Shown one piece after another: positions 55,823 through 64,000 of a stretch of DNA of 64,000 bases. Each line of letters begins with the position of its first letter. Positions within the stretch are counted from its first letter, which is position 1. Made by a program: the position numbers and the translations under genes. The stretch is from RI-231 sp041394905 (GTDB lineage Bacteria; Acidobacteriota; Terriglobia; Bryobacterales; UBA6623), in NCBI GenBank assembly GCA_041394905.1, contig JAWKHJ010000004.1, positions 310,001-374,000 of the forward strand. Reading direction: 5' to 3'. The notes beneath the pieces were generated by a model. It was not told where the DNA came from. It did not search any database and was given only the letters and a program-made list of their open reading frames with translations.

Positions 55823-56701
55823 ATGGATCTCTCCCTGCTCGACATCTTCCGCACCATCGCCGAGGAAGGCAGCTTTTCCCGCGCCGGACTGAAGTTCGGC
55901 CGAACGCAGCCGGCGGTCTCGCTCGCGCTCAAGCGGCTGGAAAACGAGCTCGGCGTCACCTTGATCGACCGCGGTTCGAAGTCGCTGGCACTCACCGACG
56001 CCGGTCGCTTGGCTCTCGAATACTGCGACCGCTTCGAGGGCTTGGAGCGTGAGCTACGGATGGCGTTGGCAGAGCTCCGCAGCCTCAAGGCCGGCAAGCT
56101 CTCGATCGGCGCCAACGAGTCGACCGCGCTCTACTTGATGGAGCACGTGGTCGCCTTCCGCGCCAAGCACCCCGGCGTGCGCGTCGAGATCCGCCGCAGC
56201 CTCTCGAGCCGCATACCCGAAGATTTGCTGCGCGGGCGGATCGAAATGGGCGCGATCAGCTACGACCCGGGCGACGAACGACTCGAAGTGCGCGAGATCT
56301 ACAACGACCACCTGGCGTTCATCGTCTCGCCCAAGCATCGGCTCGCCAAACGCAAACACGTCAGCATCTCCGAGCTTGGGGAAGAGATCTTCATCGCTCA
56401 CAACGTCTCCGGACCTTACCGCCGCAGGGTCATCGAAACCTTCCAAGAGCACCGCGTACCGCTCAACATGGAGATTGAGCTGCCCACAATCGAGACAATC
56501 CGCCAACTCGTCGAGCGCAATCTGGGCGTCGCCTTTCTCCCGCGCATGTGCGTCCAGCGCGAGATCGAGCAAGGCGCGCTTTCCGAAGTGCGCGTCAAAG
56601 AGATGCAGATGGGTCGGCAGATCCGGCTCGTCTACGCCGCCAAGAGGCAGCTTTCCCACGCCGCACAAGGCTTCTTGGAAGTGGTGGGGTTGGAGCGCTA
56701 G
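55823..56701 (+). CDS. LysR-family transcriptional regulator
   Basis: 292 residues, normal length. The winged helix is at 1-60 (MDLSLLDIFRTIAEEGSFSR, AVSLALKRLENELGVTLIDR). The periplasmic-binding-protein-like effector domain starts near 90 (LSIGANESTALYLMEHVVAF) and includes RRRVIETFQEHRVPLNME. Divergent from leuA with a shared inverted repeat, so it most likely controls leuA and itself. The co-inducer may be a branched-chain amino-acid intermediate; that is inference from position. Confidence 0.92.
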   Translation: MDLSLLDIFRTIAEEGSFSRAGLKFGRTQPAVSLALKRLENELGVTLIDRGSKSLALTDAGRLALEYCDRFEGLERELRMALAELRSLKAGKLSIGANESTALYLMEHVVAFRAKHPGVRVEIRRSLSSRIPEDLLRGRIEMGAISYDPGDERLEVREIYNDHLAFIVSPKHRLAKRKHVSISELGEEIFIAHNVSGPYRRRVIETFQEHRVPLNMEIELPTIETIRQLVERNLGVAFLPRMCVQREIEQGALSEVRVKEMQMGRQIRLVYAAKRQLSHAAQGFLEVVGLER

Positions 56702-56804
56702 CCAAGCTACGAGCCGATCAAAAGGATCCGCGGAAAGGTGGGGCCCAGCGCGCGAAAAAGCCGTCTATCGGCCGTGAGCAGATCGCAACCATTTCGGTTG
56801 CGTT

Positions 56805-57785
56805 CTACTTTACGCCCGCGCCCACCGGCACCTGGCGATCCGGCTTCGCCTTGGTCCGCAGCAGGCTCCACGGCCGCTGGCGAATCTCGTCGGAGAACTG
56901 CTCGAGATTCTCCGACGTCGACCGGAAATTCTCGATCGTCGCGTCGATGTCCGAGCGGTTCGACAACACCAGCGCCTGCATGTCTTCGATCATCTCACGG
57001 GTCTGCACCAGCGTCGCCTCGAGCTCCGCAAGATCCTTCTTGATCGGTTCGCGCGTCTCATCCACGGTGCGATTGACGTTCTTCACGGTCGAATCCGCAG
57101 TCTCGGCGACCTTGCGTAGATCGACGACCGTAGCGTCGACTTTGACGAGCAGCTCTTGGATCTGAGTCGTGATCTGGTCGATCTTTGGCGACTGCTTTTC
57201 GATGAGCTCGTTGGAGCTCTCAAACAATTGCTGGATGTTGCGCTGGTTGGTCTCGCCGGTCAGCTCTTGCAAGTTCGCGGTGAGCACGCGCAGGTCGCCG
57301 ATGAGCAGCTCGATGTCGTCCTTGACGTCCACCATCAGCGCGTTGGCCGTGTCGGTTACGGCGGAGACCTTCTTGGTGATGTCACTGAAAGTGATCGCCT
57401 CTTCGCTCTTCACCTCGCCGTTCGGCGGGATACGGGCGGCTTCTTTGGTTCCAGGGGTGATCTCGAGGTAGTTGTCGCCCAGCGCGCTCAGGCTTGCGAT
57501 GGTCGCGACGGACTCGACGTTCACCGGAACGTCGTCCCTCAACTCAAACTGTACCTCGGCCCGTGTCGGATCTTGGGGCGAAGGGCCCACCTGCGTGATC
57601 ACGCCCGCTTTGAGGCCGCCGAAGCGTACCGTATCGCCCGTGTTAAGCCCTGCCGCGTAGCGGAAAAACGTCTTGTACGGAATCTTTTTCCCGCCGAGCT
57701 GCACCGTCGCGACCGACAGGAACGTCGCCACGAAGATCAACAACGCGACGACGACGAACAGCCCAACCTTTGCTTCATTGCTCAT
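56805..57785 (-). CDS. mlaD: MlaD/MCE-domain lipid transport protein
   Basis: 326 residues. One N-terminal span (KVGLFVVVALLIFVATFLSV). The MCE domain covers about 38-120 (FFRYAAGLNTGDTVRFGGLK, VGPSPQDPTRAEVQFEL, LGDNYLEITPG). A helical region to the C terminus (about 130-310) is longer than in E. coli MlaD (183 residues) and may form a coiled-coil conduit. It shuttles phospholipids between membranes together with MlaE and MlaF, which precede it in the operon. Intact. Confidence 0.9.
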   Translation of the reverse strand: MSNEAKVGLFVVVALLIFVATFLSVATVQLGGKKIPYKTFFRYAAGLNTGDTVRFGGLKAGVITQVGPSPQDPTRAEVQFELRDDVPVNVESVATIASLSALGDNYLEITPGTKEAARIPPNGEVKSEEAITFSDITKKVSAVTDTANALMVDVKDDIELLIGDLRVLTANLQELTGETNQRNIQQLFESSNELIEKQSPKIDQITTQIQELLVKVDATVVDLRKVAETADSTVKNVNRTVDETREPIKKDLAELEATLVQTREMIEDMQALVLSNRSDIDATIENFRSTSENLEQFSDEIRQRPWSLLRTKAKPDRQVPVGAGVK

Positions 57786-57820
57786 TGCAGGTCAAAAGCC
57801 CCAAAGTTCACTTGAGCATA

Positions 57821-58660
57821 TCAGGCGCCGTGGGGCGACAGGCCTGAAAGGAAACCGGCTTCGCCCGATCCGGGCTCGTCGGGAACGCGGTCGAGGAACT
57901 GCCGCACGCGAGCATTGTCCGTATTCTCAAACTCCTCCCGCGTCCCAACCGCGATGATGCGCCCCTTGTGCAACATGCACATGCGGTCCGCGATCAAGAA
58001 AGCGCTCGCCATCTCGTGTGTCACGATCACGATCGTCATCTTGAAGGCTTGCTTGAGGTGCAGAATCAACTGGTCGATGCCGGCGCCGATGATCGGGTCT
58101 AAACCTGCCGAAGGCTCGTCGAAGACCAGGATCTCCGGGTCCATCGCCAAGGCGCGTGCGACCGAGGCGCGCTTGCGCATACCGCCCGACAACTGCGAAG
58201 GGAATAGATCCTCCGCGCCGGCCAAACCGACCTGCGCGAGCTTCATCTGGGTCATCAGCCGAATCGTCGGCTCAGCCAGCTTGGTGTGCTCACGCAACGG
58301 CAGCGCAACGTTGTCGCCCACCGTCATCGAGTTGAACATCGCCGCGCTCTGGAACGAGACGCCCATGATTCGGCGGACCTGTTGCAGTTCCTCCGACGAA
58401 CAGTTGGCCACGTCGACGCCCTTGATGTAGATGTGACCCGAGGTCGGCTTCTCGAGCGCCTCCAGGCGGCGCAGCAGCGTGCTCTTGCCCGAGCCCGAGG
58501 CGCCCAGAATCACCATCGTCTCACCGGGGTAGATGTCCAGATTGACGCCTTTGAGGACCTCGTTCTCCCCGTAGCGCACGATGAGATCCTGCACGGAAAT
58601 GAGCGGCTCGACGCCGTCGCGGCGCCGGTTGCTCAATGCTGGATTTCCCTTTGCGCTCAT
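57821..58660 (-). CDS. mlaF: ABC ATPase of the Mla lipid transporter
   Basis: 279 residues from ATG 58660, sharing one base with the mlaE stop (TAATG). Walker A VILGASGSGKSTLLRRLEAL, Q loop GVSFQSAAMFNSMTVGDN, signature LSGGMRKRASVARAL (the GMRKR form is typical of Mla ATPases), Walker B ILVFDEPSAGLDP and H loop VTHEM. It drives lipid movement through MlaE-MlaD. A longer upstream in-frame extension overlaps mlaE and is not credible. Confidence 0.94.
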   Translation of the reverse strand: MSAKGNPALSNRRRDGVEPLISVQDLIVRYGENEVLKGVNLDIYPGETMVILGASGSGKSTLLRRLEALEKPTSGHIYIKGVDVANCSSEELQQVRRIMGVSFQSAAMFNSMTVGDNVALPLREHTKLAEPTIRLMTQMKLAQVGLAGAEDLFPSQLSGGMRKRASVARALAMDPEILVFDEPSAGLDPIIGAGIDQLILHLKQAFKMTIVIVTHEMASAFLIADRMCMLHKGRIIAVGTREEFENTDNARVRQFLDRVPDEPGSGEAGFLSGLSPHGA

Positions 58661-59454
58661 TACCAGAACAAGTAGAAGAAGGCCGTAAAGATCAAATCTG
58701 CGAGGACGACCAGAAAGATCGACTTGACCACCGCCGCCGTCGTCGAGCGGCCTACGCCAACTGGGCCGCCGGATACGTGGAAGCCCTCGAAGCAGCCCAC
58801 ATGGACGATGATCGTGCCAAATCCGATGGCCTTGATCATGCTCGTGACGATGTCGCGCAACACGAGCACCTCGAGCGTCGCGCGCAAGTAGACGTGCAGC
58901 GACATGTCGAGCGTGAAATACGTGAAGATCCCGCCGGCAAGGATGCCCGAGGTCACCGCCGCGATTGTGAGGCACGGCAGCATCACCATCATCGCGACGT
59001 ACTTGGGCGCGAGTAGGAACTCGACCGGATCGATCGCCATCGTACGCAGCGCGTCCACTTCTTCGGTGACGACCATCGTGCCGATTTCAGCGGCGAACGA
59101 CGAACCGGATCGCCCGATCACGACGATCGCGGTCATCAGCGGACCCAGCTCGCGGGTCATGGAGACGCCCACCAGATTGATGACAAACTGCAACGCGCCG
59201 AAGCGACGCAGTTCCGCGCCGCCCTGAAAGGCCATGATCAGCCCCGTCGCGGCGGCGATCAGGCAAACCACCGGCAGCGCCCCGACGCCCACAACCGCCA
59301 TGTGCGCAAGCGTCGACTTCCAGCGTAAGCGGCTGCCCGTGATCGGGTTCGCACGCCAGCTCGACAGCAAGCCTCTCCAGAATTGGATGGTCAGGCCGCC
59401 GACATACTCGACCTTTTCGATGGCGGAACGGCCTACGGCTTCGAGAAACGACAC
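58660..59454 (-). CDS. mlaE: MlaE-family lipid transport permease
   Basis: 264 residues. Five or six spans, with the MlaE signature VNLVGVSMTRELGPLMTAIV, VIGRSGSSFAAEIGTMVVTE and EVDALRTMAIDPVEFLLAPK. GCFEGFHVSGGPVGVGRSTT near the end is the other conserved block. First of mlaE-mlaF-mlaD; the STAS gene ends 16 nt upstream of its start, so all are likely one operon. Confidence 0.94.
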   Translation of the reverse strand: MSFLEAVGRSAIEKVEYVGGLTIQFWRGLLSSWRANPITGSRLRWKSTLAHMAVVGVGALPVVCLIAAATGLIMAFQGGAELRRFGALQFVINLVGVSMTRELGPLMTAIVVIGRSGSSFAAEIGTMVVTEEVDALRTMAIDPVEFLLAPKYVAMMVMLPCLTIAAVTSGILAGGIFTYFTLDMSLHVYLRATLEVLVLRDIVTSMIKAIGFGTIIVHVGCFEGFHVSGGPVGVGRSTTAAVVKSIFLVVLADLIFTAFFYLFW

Positions 59455-59470
59455 GAGCTCGACCTAAGGA

Positions 59471-59803
59471 TCAATCCTTGGCCGCCTCCTCTGCGTCGGG
59501 AGCAACCTCGAACACGTTGAGGAGGCGAGTGAGCTCGAGCACGTGACGCGGAGCTTCATTCAGACCTGCCAGAATGAACCGCGCCTTGGCCTTCTTGGCT
59601 TCCTGCAGTCCCTCGACCAGACTCGCGATGCCGGAGCTGTCAATGTAATGCACATCCTTCAGACTCACGATCACGCGCTCCTGGCCCCGCTTCTGGAGCA
59701 GATCGAGCACCGTCTCGCGAAGCTGCGGAGAGGTATACAGGTCAATATCCCCTGAAACGTACACGATGGAACGTGCGCCGTCGCGTTTGACGTTGATATC
59801 CAT
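59471..59803 (-). CDS. STAS-domain protein (anti-sigma antagonist or MlaB)
   Basis: 110 residues, one STAS domain: YVSGDIDLYTSPQLRETVLD and SLKDVHYIDSSGIASLVEGL with the phosphorylatable Ser of the DSSG motif (56/57). RsbV/SpoIIAA-type antagonists carry this Ser and are controlled by a HATPase kinase, which is encoded 2 nt upstream. In E. coli the Mla complex also has a small STAS subunit, MlaB, encoded with mlaEFD. Sequence supports the switch type; position permits either or both. Confidence 0.88.
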   Translation of the reverse strand: MDINVKRDGARSIVYVSGDIDLYTSPQLRETVLDLLQKRGQERVIVSLKDVHYIDSSGIASLVEGLQEAKKAKARFILAGLNEAPRHVLELTRLLNVFEVAPDAEEAAKD

Positions 59804-59805
59804 GG

Positions 59806-60233
59806 TCAGGAGCTCTTCATGGCCGGCGAGGGGATCTGCTTGCGCATGCGCACGATGTTGGCGCTTCCGTCCCGGCTGAATTCGATGTCGTCCATGATCG
59901 TGCGCATCAAGTAGAGGCCTCGACCGCCAGTCCGCAGCTCATCAGGGGGCAGTAGCGGCGCCAAGCTTGGATCGAAGGGTTCCCCATTGTCGCGCAAGCT
60001 GACCTCTAGCGACTTGTTCTCCGCCTTGCATCTGCAATACGAAGGACTGGTCGGTACGGCCGCGGAAAGGAATGTTTGATGATGTTGCCGACTGCTTCGC
60101 CGACCGCCAACGTGATGGCGTGGGCGTCATGGGCGTCGAAACCCGTCTCCAGGGCGTACTCGCAGACCACTTGCCGCACGAGCCGAAGCCAGCGCGGGTG
60201 GCTCGAGATGGTGATCTCCACTTCGTCGGCCAT
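59806..60233 (-). CDS. RsbW-like serine kinase/anti-sigma HATPase (indels)
   Basis: About 142 residues when joined. The N-terminal part MADEVEITISSHPRWLRLVR, HAITLAVGEAVGNIIKHSF holds the N box (ExxxNxxKH). After frame changes between 60000 and 60070 the chain continues VRDNGEPFDPSLAPLLPPDE (G1 box DNGEPFDP) and ELRTGGRGLYLMRTIMDDIE (G2 box GGRGLYL). Such kinases phosphorylate the partner STAS protein. The gap between them is 2 nt. Confidence 0.85.
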
Positions 60234-60316
60234 ACGCGGTCAATCTCGCCGGCCTGCGGGACGTCCGGATCCAAGCCGAGTTATATCATTCCGGCGCTCT
60301 GCTACCTTCGGCATAG

Positions 60317-61571
60317 GTGGCGGTTTCCCCGGCGAGAAGAGCGGCGTTCGCAATCCTGCTGCAGGTCGAGCAGGCGGCTCGTTTGTCGACGAGCTGCTGC
60401 GACGGACAGATTGGAAACGCTCGAAGAACGCGATCGTGCACTTGCCGCTGAGATTGTATTGGGCGTGCTGCGGCGACGCGGCGCGCTCGATGCGAGGATC
60501 GAGCAAATCGCCCGCCGCGCCGCCGCGAAGCTCGACGCGGAAGTACGAGATCGCCCTACGCATGGGCCTCTACCAGCAGATCTATCTCGAGCGCATCCCT
60601 CGCACGCCGCCGTCAGCGGAGGCGTGGAACTGGTCAAGCGCGGCCCCAAGCGCAGCGCCGCCGGGCTCGTCAACGCGGTTCTGCGCAAAGAGGATCAGCC
60701 CCCGACGAGACGGACGAAGCAGGGCTCAACCATCCGGCTTGGCTCGTCGAACGATGGAAGCGCAACCTTGGCGAAGACGCCGCCCAAGCGCTCATGCTGG
60801 CGAACCTGGAGCGCGCCCGACACCTGGCTGCGCCTCAACGTACGCCATGACACGGAAGAGACGCTCGCAAGTCTGCGCTCTGAAGGCGTGGAGAGCGAGC
60901 CGTCCGAGTTTCTCTGGGCGCGACGCCTGACAAGCGGACGACCCGAGCATACCCGCGCTTGGCGCGAAGGGCGCGTCCGCATCCAGGACATTGGCTCGCA
61001 GGCGATCGCGCCGCTTCTGGGGCTCGAACCCGGCATGCGTCTCCTCGACCTGTGCGCCGCGCCCGGAGGCAAGACGCAGCACGCCGTCGAGCTCCTCGGG
61101 GGATACGACGGCGTGGTCGCCTGCGACTTGCACCCGGCGCGCCTGCGGCGCATGCGCGAGCTGGGTTTCCAGGGCAACATGGTGGCGCTGGACGCCGTAC
61201 GCGGGTTCGCCCTCCGCAGCCGGTTCGACCGTGTGTTGCTCGACGCCCCGTGCTCCGGCACGGGTACGCTTGGCCGCAACCCGGACCTGAAATGGCGGCT
61301 CACGCCAGAGGACATCCCCCGGCTCGCCGCACTGCAACACCGATTGCTCTCACGAGCGCTCGATCTCGTCGAGCCCGGCGGCGCCTTGGTCTACTCCACA
61401 TGCTCGCTCGAACCCGAAGAGAACGAAGAGGTCATCGCCGCGGTATTGCACGAGCGGCCGCGATGGCGCGTCGCCGACAAGCTCGCGCGTACACCAGGCC
61501 GCAACCCCGGCGACGGCTTTCGCGCGTTTCGCCTGGTCAAAGACCCCGCCCAGACCAACGGGGTACGATGA
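60317..61571 (+). CDS. rsmB: 16S rRNA (cytosine967-C5)-methyltransferase RsmB-like (several indels)
   Basis: Starts at GTG 60317 with AVSPARRAAFAILLQVEQGG, then SFVDELLRRTD, ALAAEIVLGVLRRRGALDAR, YEIALRMGLYQQIYLERIP and VELVKRGPKRSAAGLVNAVL in changing frames: the NusB-like N-terminal domain. From about 60740 one frame stays open to the end. SAM motif LLDLCAAPGGKTQHAVELLG, VLLDAPCSGTGTLGRNPDLK with the first catalytic Cys, and LVYSTCSLEPEENEEVIAAV with the second are complete. About 418 residues. Divergent from the RsbW-like gene. Confidence 0.88.
61564..61569 (+). promoter_or_regulatory. TACGAT box 6 nt before the receptor start
   Basis: TACGAT fits the TAnnnT pattern of the other start-proximal boxes. 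It overlaps the rsmB stop region and would give a leaderless transcript from 61576. Confidence 0.3.
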
Positions 61572-61575
61572 CTGG

Positions 61576-64000
61576 ATGAAGGCCCTCACGATCGCGGCTG
61601 TGCTCGCTTTGCTTGCTGCCGCCGCTTTCGGACAGCAACCCTCCGAACCAGAACCCAACCCCGAGCCCGGGGTCGAAACCCCGCAGGAAATCGCGGAACC
61701 CGATCCAGAACCCGAGCCCGACAACGACCAGCGACGCCGCACCGAGCTCAACCTGCTGGGCCGCACTAACACGGCCGGGGGCGAAAGCCGCCGTAACGAG
61801 AACGTCCAGTTCAACCTGGTCGACAACAACGCGCTCAAGGAGCTCAACGCCCGTGTCGGCGTCACCGCCACCATCGTCAAAGAATTCGATGCCGAGCGCG
61901 GCTACTTCGGGGCGGAGTTCGGCAACCCACCGTCCGCGCCCATCCACGTGCGCTTCGACCCCGCCGACGCCTGGCATGGGCGGTTGCGCTTTGCGCATCA
62001 GAACAGCATCTTCAGCGCCCGCTCGTTCTTCCAGGTCGGCGACGTGCAGCCTGCGCACGAGAACGATTACGGCGGTGCACTGTCGGGCCCGCTCTGGAGC
62101 GGCGCGCACTTCACCGTCGACGGCGGCCAGAAGAAGATTCGCGGACAGGTGAACGGCAACGTCCTCGTGCCGATGCCAGAGGAGAGGACGCCGCTCGCGA
62201 CCGACCCAGAGATCCGTGCGCTCGTGCAGCGCTATCTCTCCGCCTACCCGGCCGAGCTGCCCAACCGGACCGACATCAACGCGCGCGCACTCAATACCAA
62301 CTCGCCGCAGCGCATCAACGACGACAATGCCCTCGGCCGCATCGACCAAGCGCTGGGGTCGAAGGATAAGCTCTACCTGCAATACGCTTTCACCGCGCAG
62401 CAGGTGGACGCCTTCCAGCTTGTCGCCGGCCAAAACCCCGACGCCGACATCAAGAGCCACCGCGCCAACATCACCTGGAACCGCTCTTGGAGCCCGTCAA
62501 CCATCAGCGATCTCACGGCAAGCTTCGACCGGTTGGGCACGTTCCTCCGGCCCGAGGAGAACGCCGTTGGGCCGCTAATCTCAACCGCCGGCCTGACGGC
62601 GCTCGGCCCCGGCGGCGTCATCCCGCTCGACCGCTCGCTCAACACCTTTCGTTACGCCGGACGCCTCCAACAATCGCGTGGTCGCCATAACTGGAAGAGC
62701 GGGTTCGAGCTGTTGCGCCGCCAACTCAATGGCCGCGAGACCGATGTCCACCGTGGCTTCTTCTCCTTCGGCAACAACTTCGGCTACGACGCCATCACGA
62801 ACCTCCGGCTCGGGCTGCCCACGCAGCACATCGTCTCGATCGGAGACGTGCACCGCGGATACCGCAACTGGATGGCGCTGCTCTACGCGGAAGATCGCTG
62901 GAATCTGAGCTCGAAGTGGACGCTCGATTTCGGCCTCTCGCTGGGCTTGGCCCCACCGCCCAACGAGGTCAACGGACGCGACCAGATCGACTACCACTGC
63001 GATTGCAACAACTGGTCCCCACGCTTCGGCTTCGCCCGCCGCCTGGATGGACGCTGGGGCGTGCTGCGCGGCGCCTACGGGCTCACCTACGGCCAAATCT
63101 TTCCGGTCACCTACCAGCAGGTTCGCCTCGCGCCCCGGGCAACCGCAAGATCGTCGTCCCGGACCCGAACCTCGTCCACCCGCTCGCCGGCTTCGACGGC
63201 ACAGACCCCAACATCCGCCCTACCACCTACGTGCTGGCCCCAGACTTGGTCGCGCCCTACTCGCACCAGTACAACTTCAGCTGGCAATTCGAGCCCTTGC
63301 GCGACTGGAGCCTCGAGCTCGGCTACGTCGGCAGCCGTTCGCAAAAGCTCTTGCTCATGTCCTACACCAATCGCGGACAGCCCGTGGCCGGCATCCCACA
63401 GACGAGCGCGACGCTCAACATCCGCCGCGCCGTCGACGGATTGGCCGACATTCGCTACGTTCACAACGGCTCGATGGGCTATTACGACGCCGCGCGCGCT
63501 TCGCTCGTCTCGCCTGAGCTTGGCGGGTTGACGTTTCGCGCGACGTACTGGTTCAGCAAGGCGATCGACCTTGGCTCGGGCTACACCAACACCGCCTACG
63601 ACGCCGACTCGCGCCTTTCGCGCAGCCAGGACGAGTTCAACCAATTCGACGACATGAAGGGCCGCAGCGACTTCGACCAGCCGCACGCGTTTCTGTGGAC
63701 GGCAAGCTACCGCACGCCCTCCGCCGGGGCCGGGCGCGGCGCGATCCGTAAGCTCGCCGCCGACTGGGAGCTCTCTGCGGTGACGCTGTTCAAGTCCGGT
63801 ACGCCGTTTACGGTCGACGCGGGCTCGGACGCCCCTGGCTTCGGCAACGTGGACGGAAACGGAGGAGATCGTCCGAATCTGCTCGACCCGTCGGTGTTGG
63901 GACGGACAATCGGCCACCCAGATGAGTCTCAAGCGCTGCTCCCGCGCTCGGCCTTTGCCTACATGACGCTGGACCAAACGCGCGGCTCGCTCGGCCGCAA
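61576..64000 (+). CDS. Oar/TonB-dependent receptor-like outer-membrane protein, 3' end outside window (one indel)
   Basis: At least 800 residues; runs off the window. Signal peptide MKALTIAAVLALLAAAAFGQ, then a Pro/Glu-rich stretch (20-50, EPEPNPEPG; EPDPEPEPD). No carboxypeptidase-regulatory domain, normally the first domain of Oar-like proteins, is present. RINDDNALGRIDQALGSKDK, RFGFARRLDGRWGVLRGAYG and FRATYWFSKAIDLGSGYTNT are barrel motifs common to acidobacterial receptors. The frame changes near 63135 and continues GNRKIVVPDPNLVHPLAGFD. The substrate may be a glycan or a siderophore; unknown. Confidence 0.82.

Overview
The window is high-GC bacterial chromosome and most resembles an acidobacterium of the Bryobacterales (Solibacter-like) group. 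The support is a mixture of families typical of that lineage: a Solibacter-type TIGR03437 C-terminal domain protein, a TIGR03436 VWFA-related protein, an Oar-like outer-membrane receptor, a DUF1501 plus DUF1549/DUF1553 pair, sulfatases, PQQ-type propellers and Gfo/Idh proteins with signal peptides. The cell plan is diderm (BamA, Skp, Mla transport, OmpA, TonB-type receptor). I saw no transposon, integrase, phage gene, CRISPR array or rRNA.

Layout. 1-5.5 kb (minus strand) is the conserved translation/transcription block in the order tRNA-Thr(TGT), Gly(TCC), Thr(GGT), Tyr(GTA), tuf, rpmG, tRNA-Trp, secE, nusG, rplK, rplA, rplJ, rplL. 5.5-9.1 kb: a DmpA-type peptidase, an ECF sigma factor with a zinc-finger/membrane partner, and a TPR protein. 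9.2-11.2 kb: folE with two PTPS paralogues, divergent from a TlpA-like thioredoxin. 11.3-16.6 kb: a sulfatase, a SPOR protein and an autoregulated GntR/YtrA-type ABC-2 operon. 16.6-27.7 kb: DUF1501/DUF1553 pair, TIGR03437 protein, secreted proteins, an amidohydrolase and a periplasmic Gfo/Idh protein. 27.7-33 kb: bamA, skp and an ATP/ADP-carrier-like transporter. 33-34.6 kb: a structured non-coding stretch, a small zinc-ribbon protein and a GAF-ANTAR regulator. 34.7-47 kb: flippase, PQQ propeller, OmpA, sulfatase, a heterodimeric ABC exporter, an esterase and a glycosyltransferase. 47-53.2 kb: VWFA protein, Gfo/Idh, an Omp85-like barrel and a secreted kinase-fold candidate. 53.2-64 kb: a REC-REC-CheX regulator, short LeuA with a divergent LysR, mlaEFD with STAS and HATPase partners, rsmB, and a receptor cut by the window end.

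Quality. At least fifteen genes, including the essential rplL, rplA and nusG, are broken by small indels while protein similarity continues in another frame. This is best read as consensus error, not gene decay, so reading-frame-corrected genes are given as single features.

Most interesting items: an Omp85-like barrel followed 18 nt later by an exported protein with kinase-like HxDx4N and DFG motifs; repeated TACAAT boxes 6-12 nt before start codons, suggesting leaderless transcripts, including a 19-bp palindrome that carries two facing -10 boxes; two threonine tRNAs with abnormal T arms; and a one-protein REC-REC-CheX signalling architecture.
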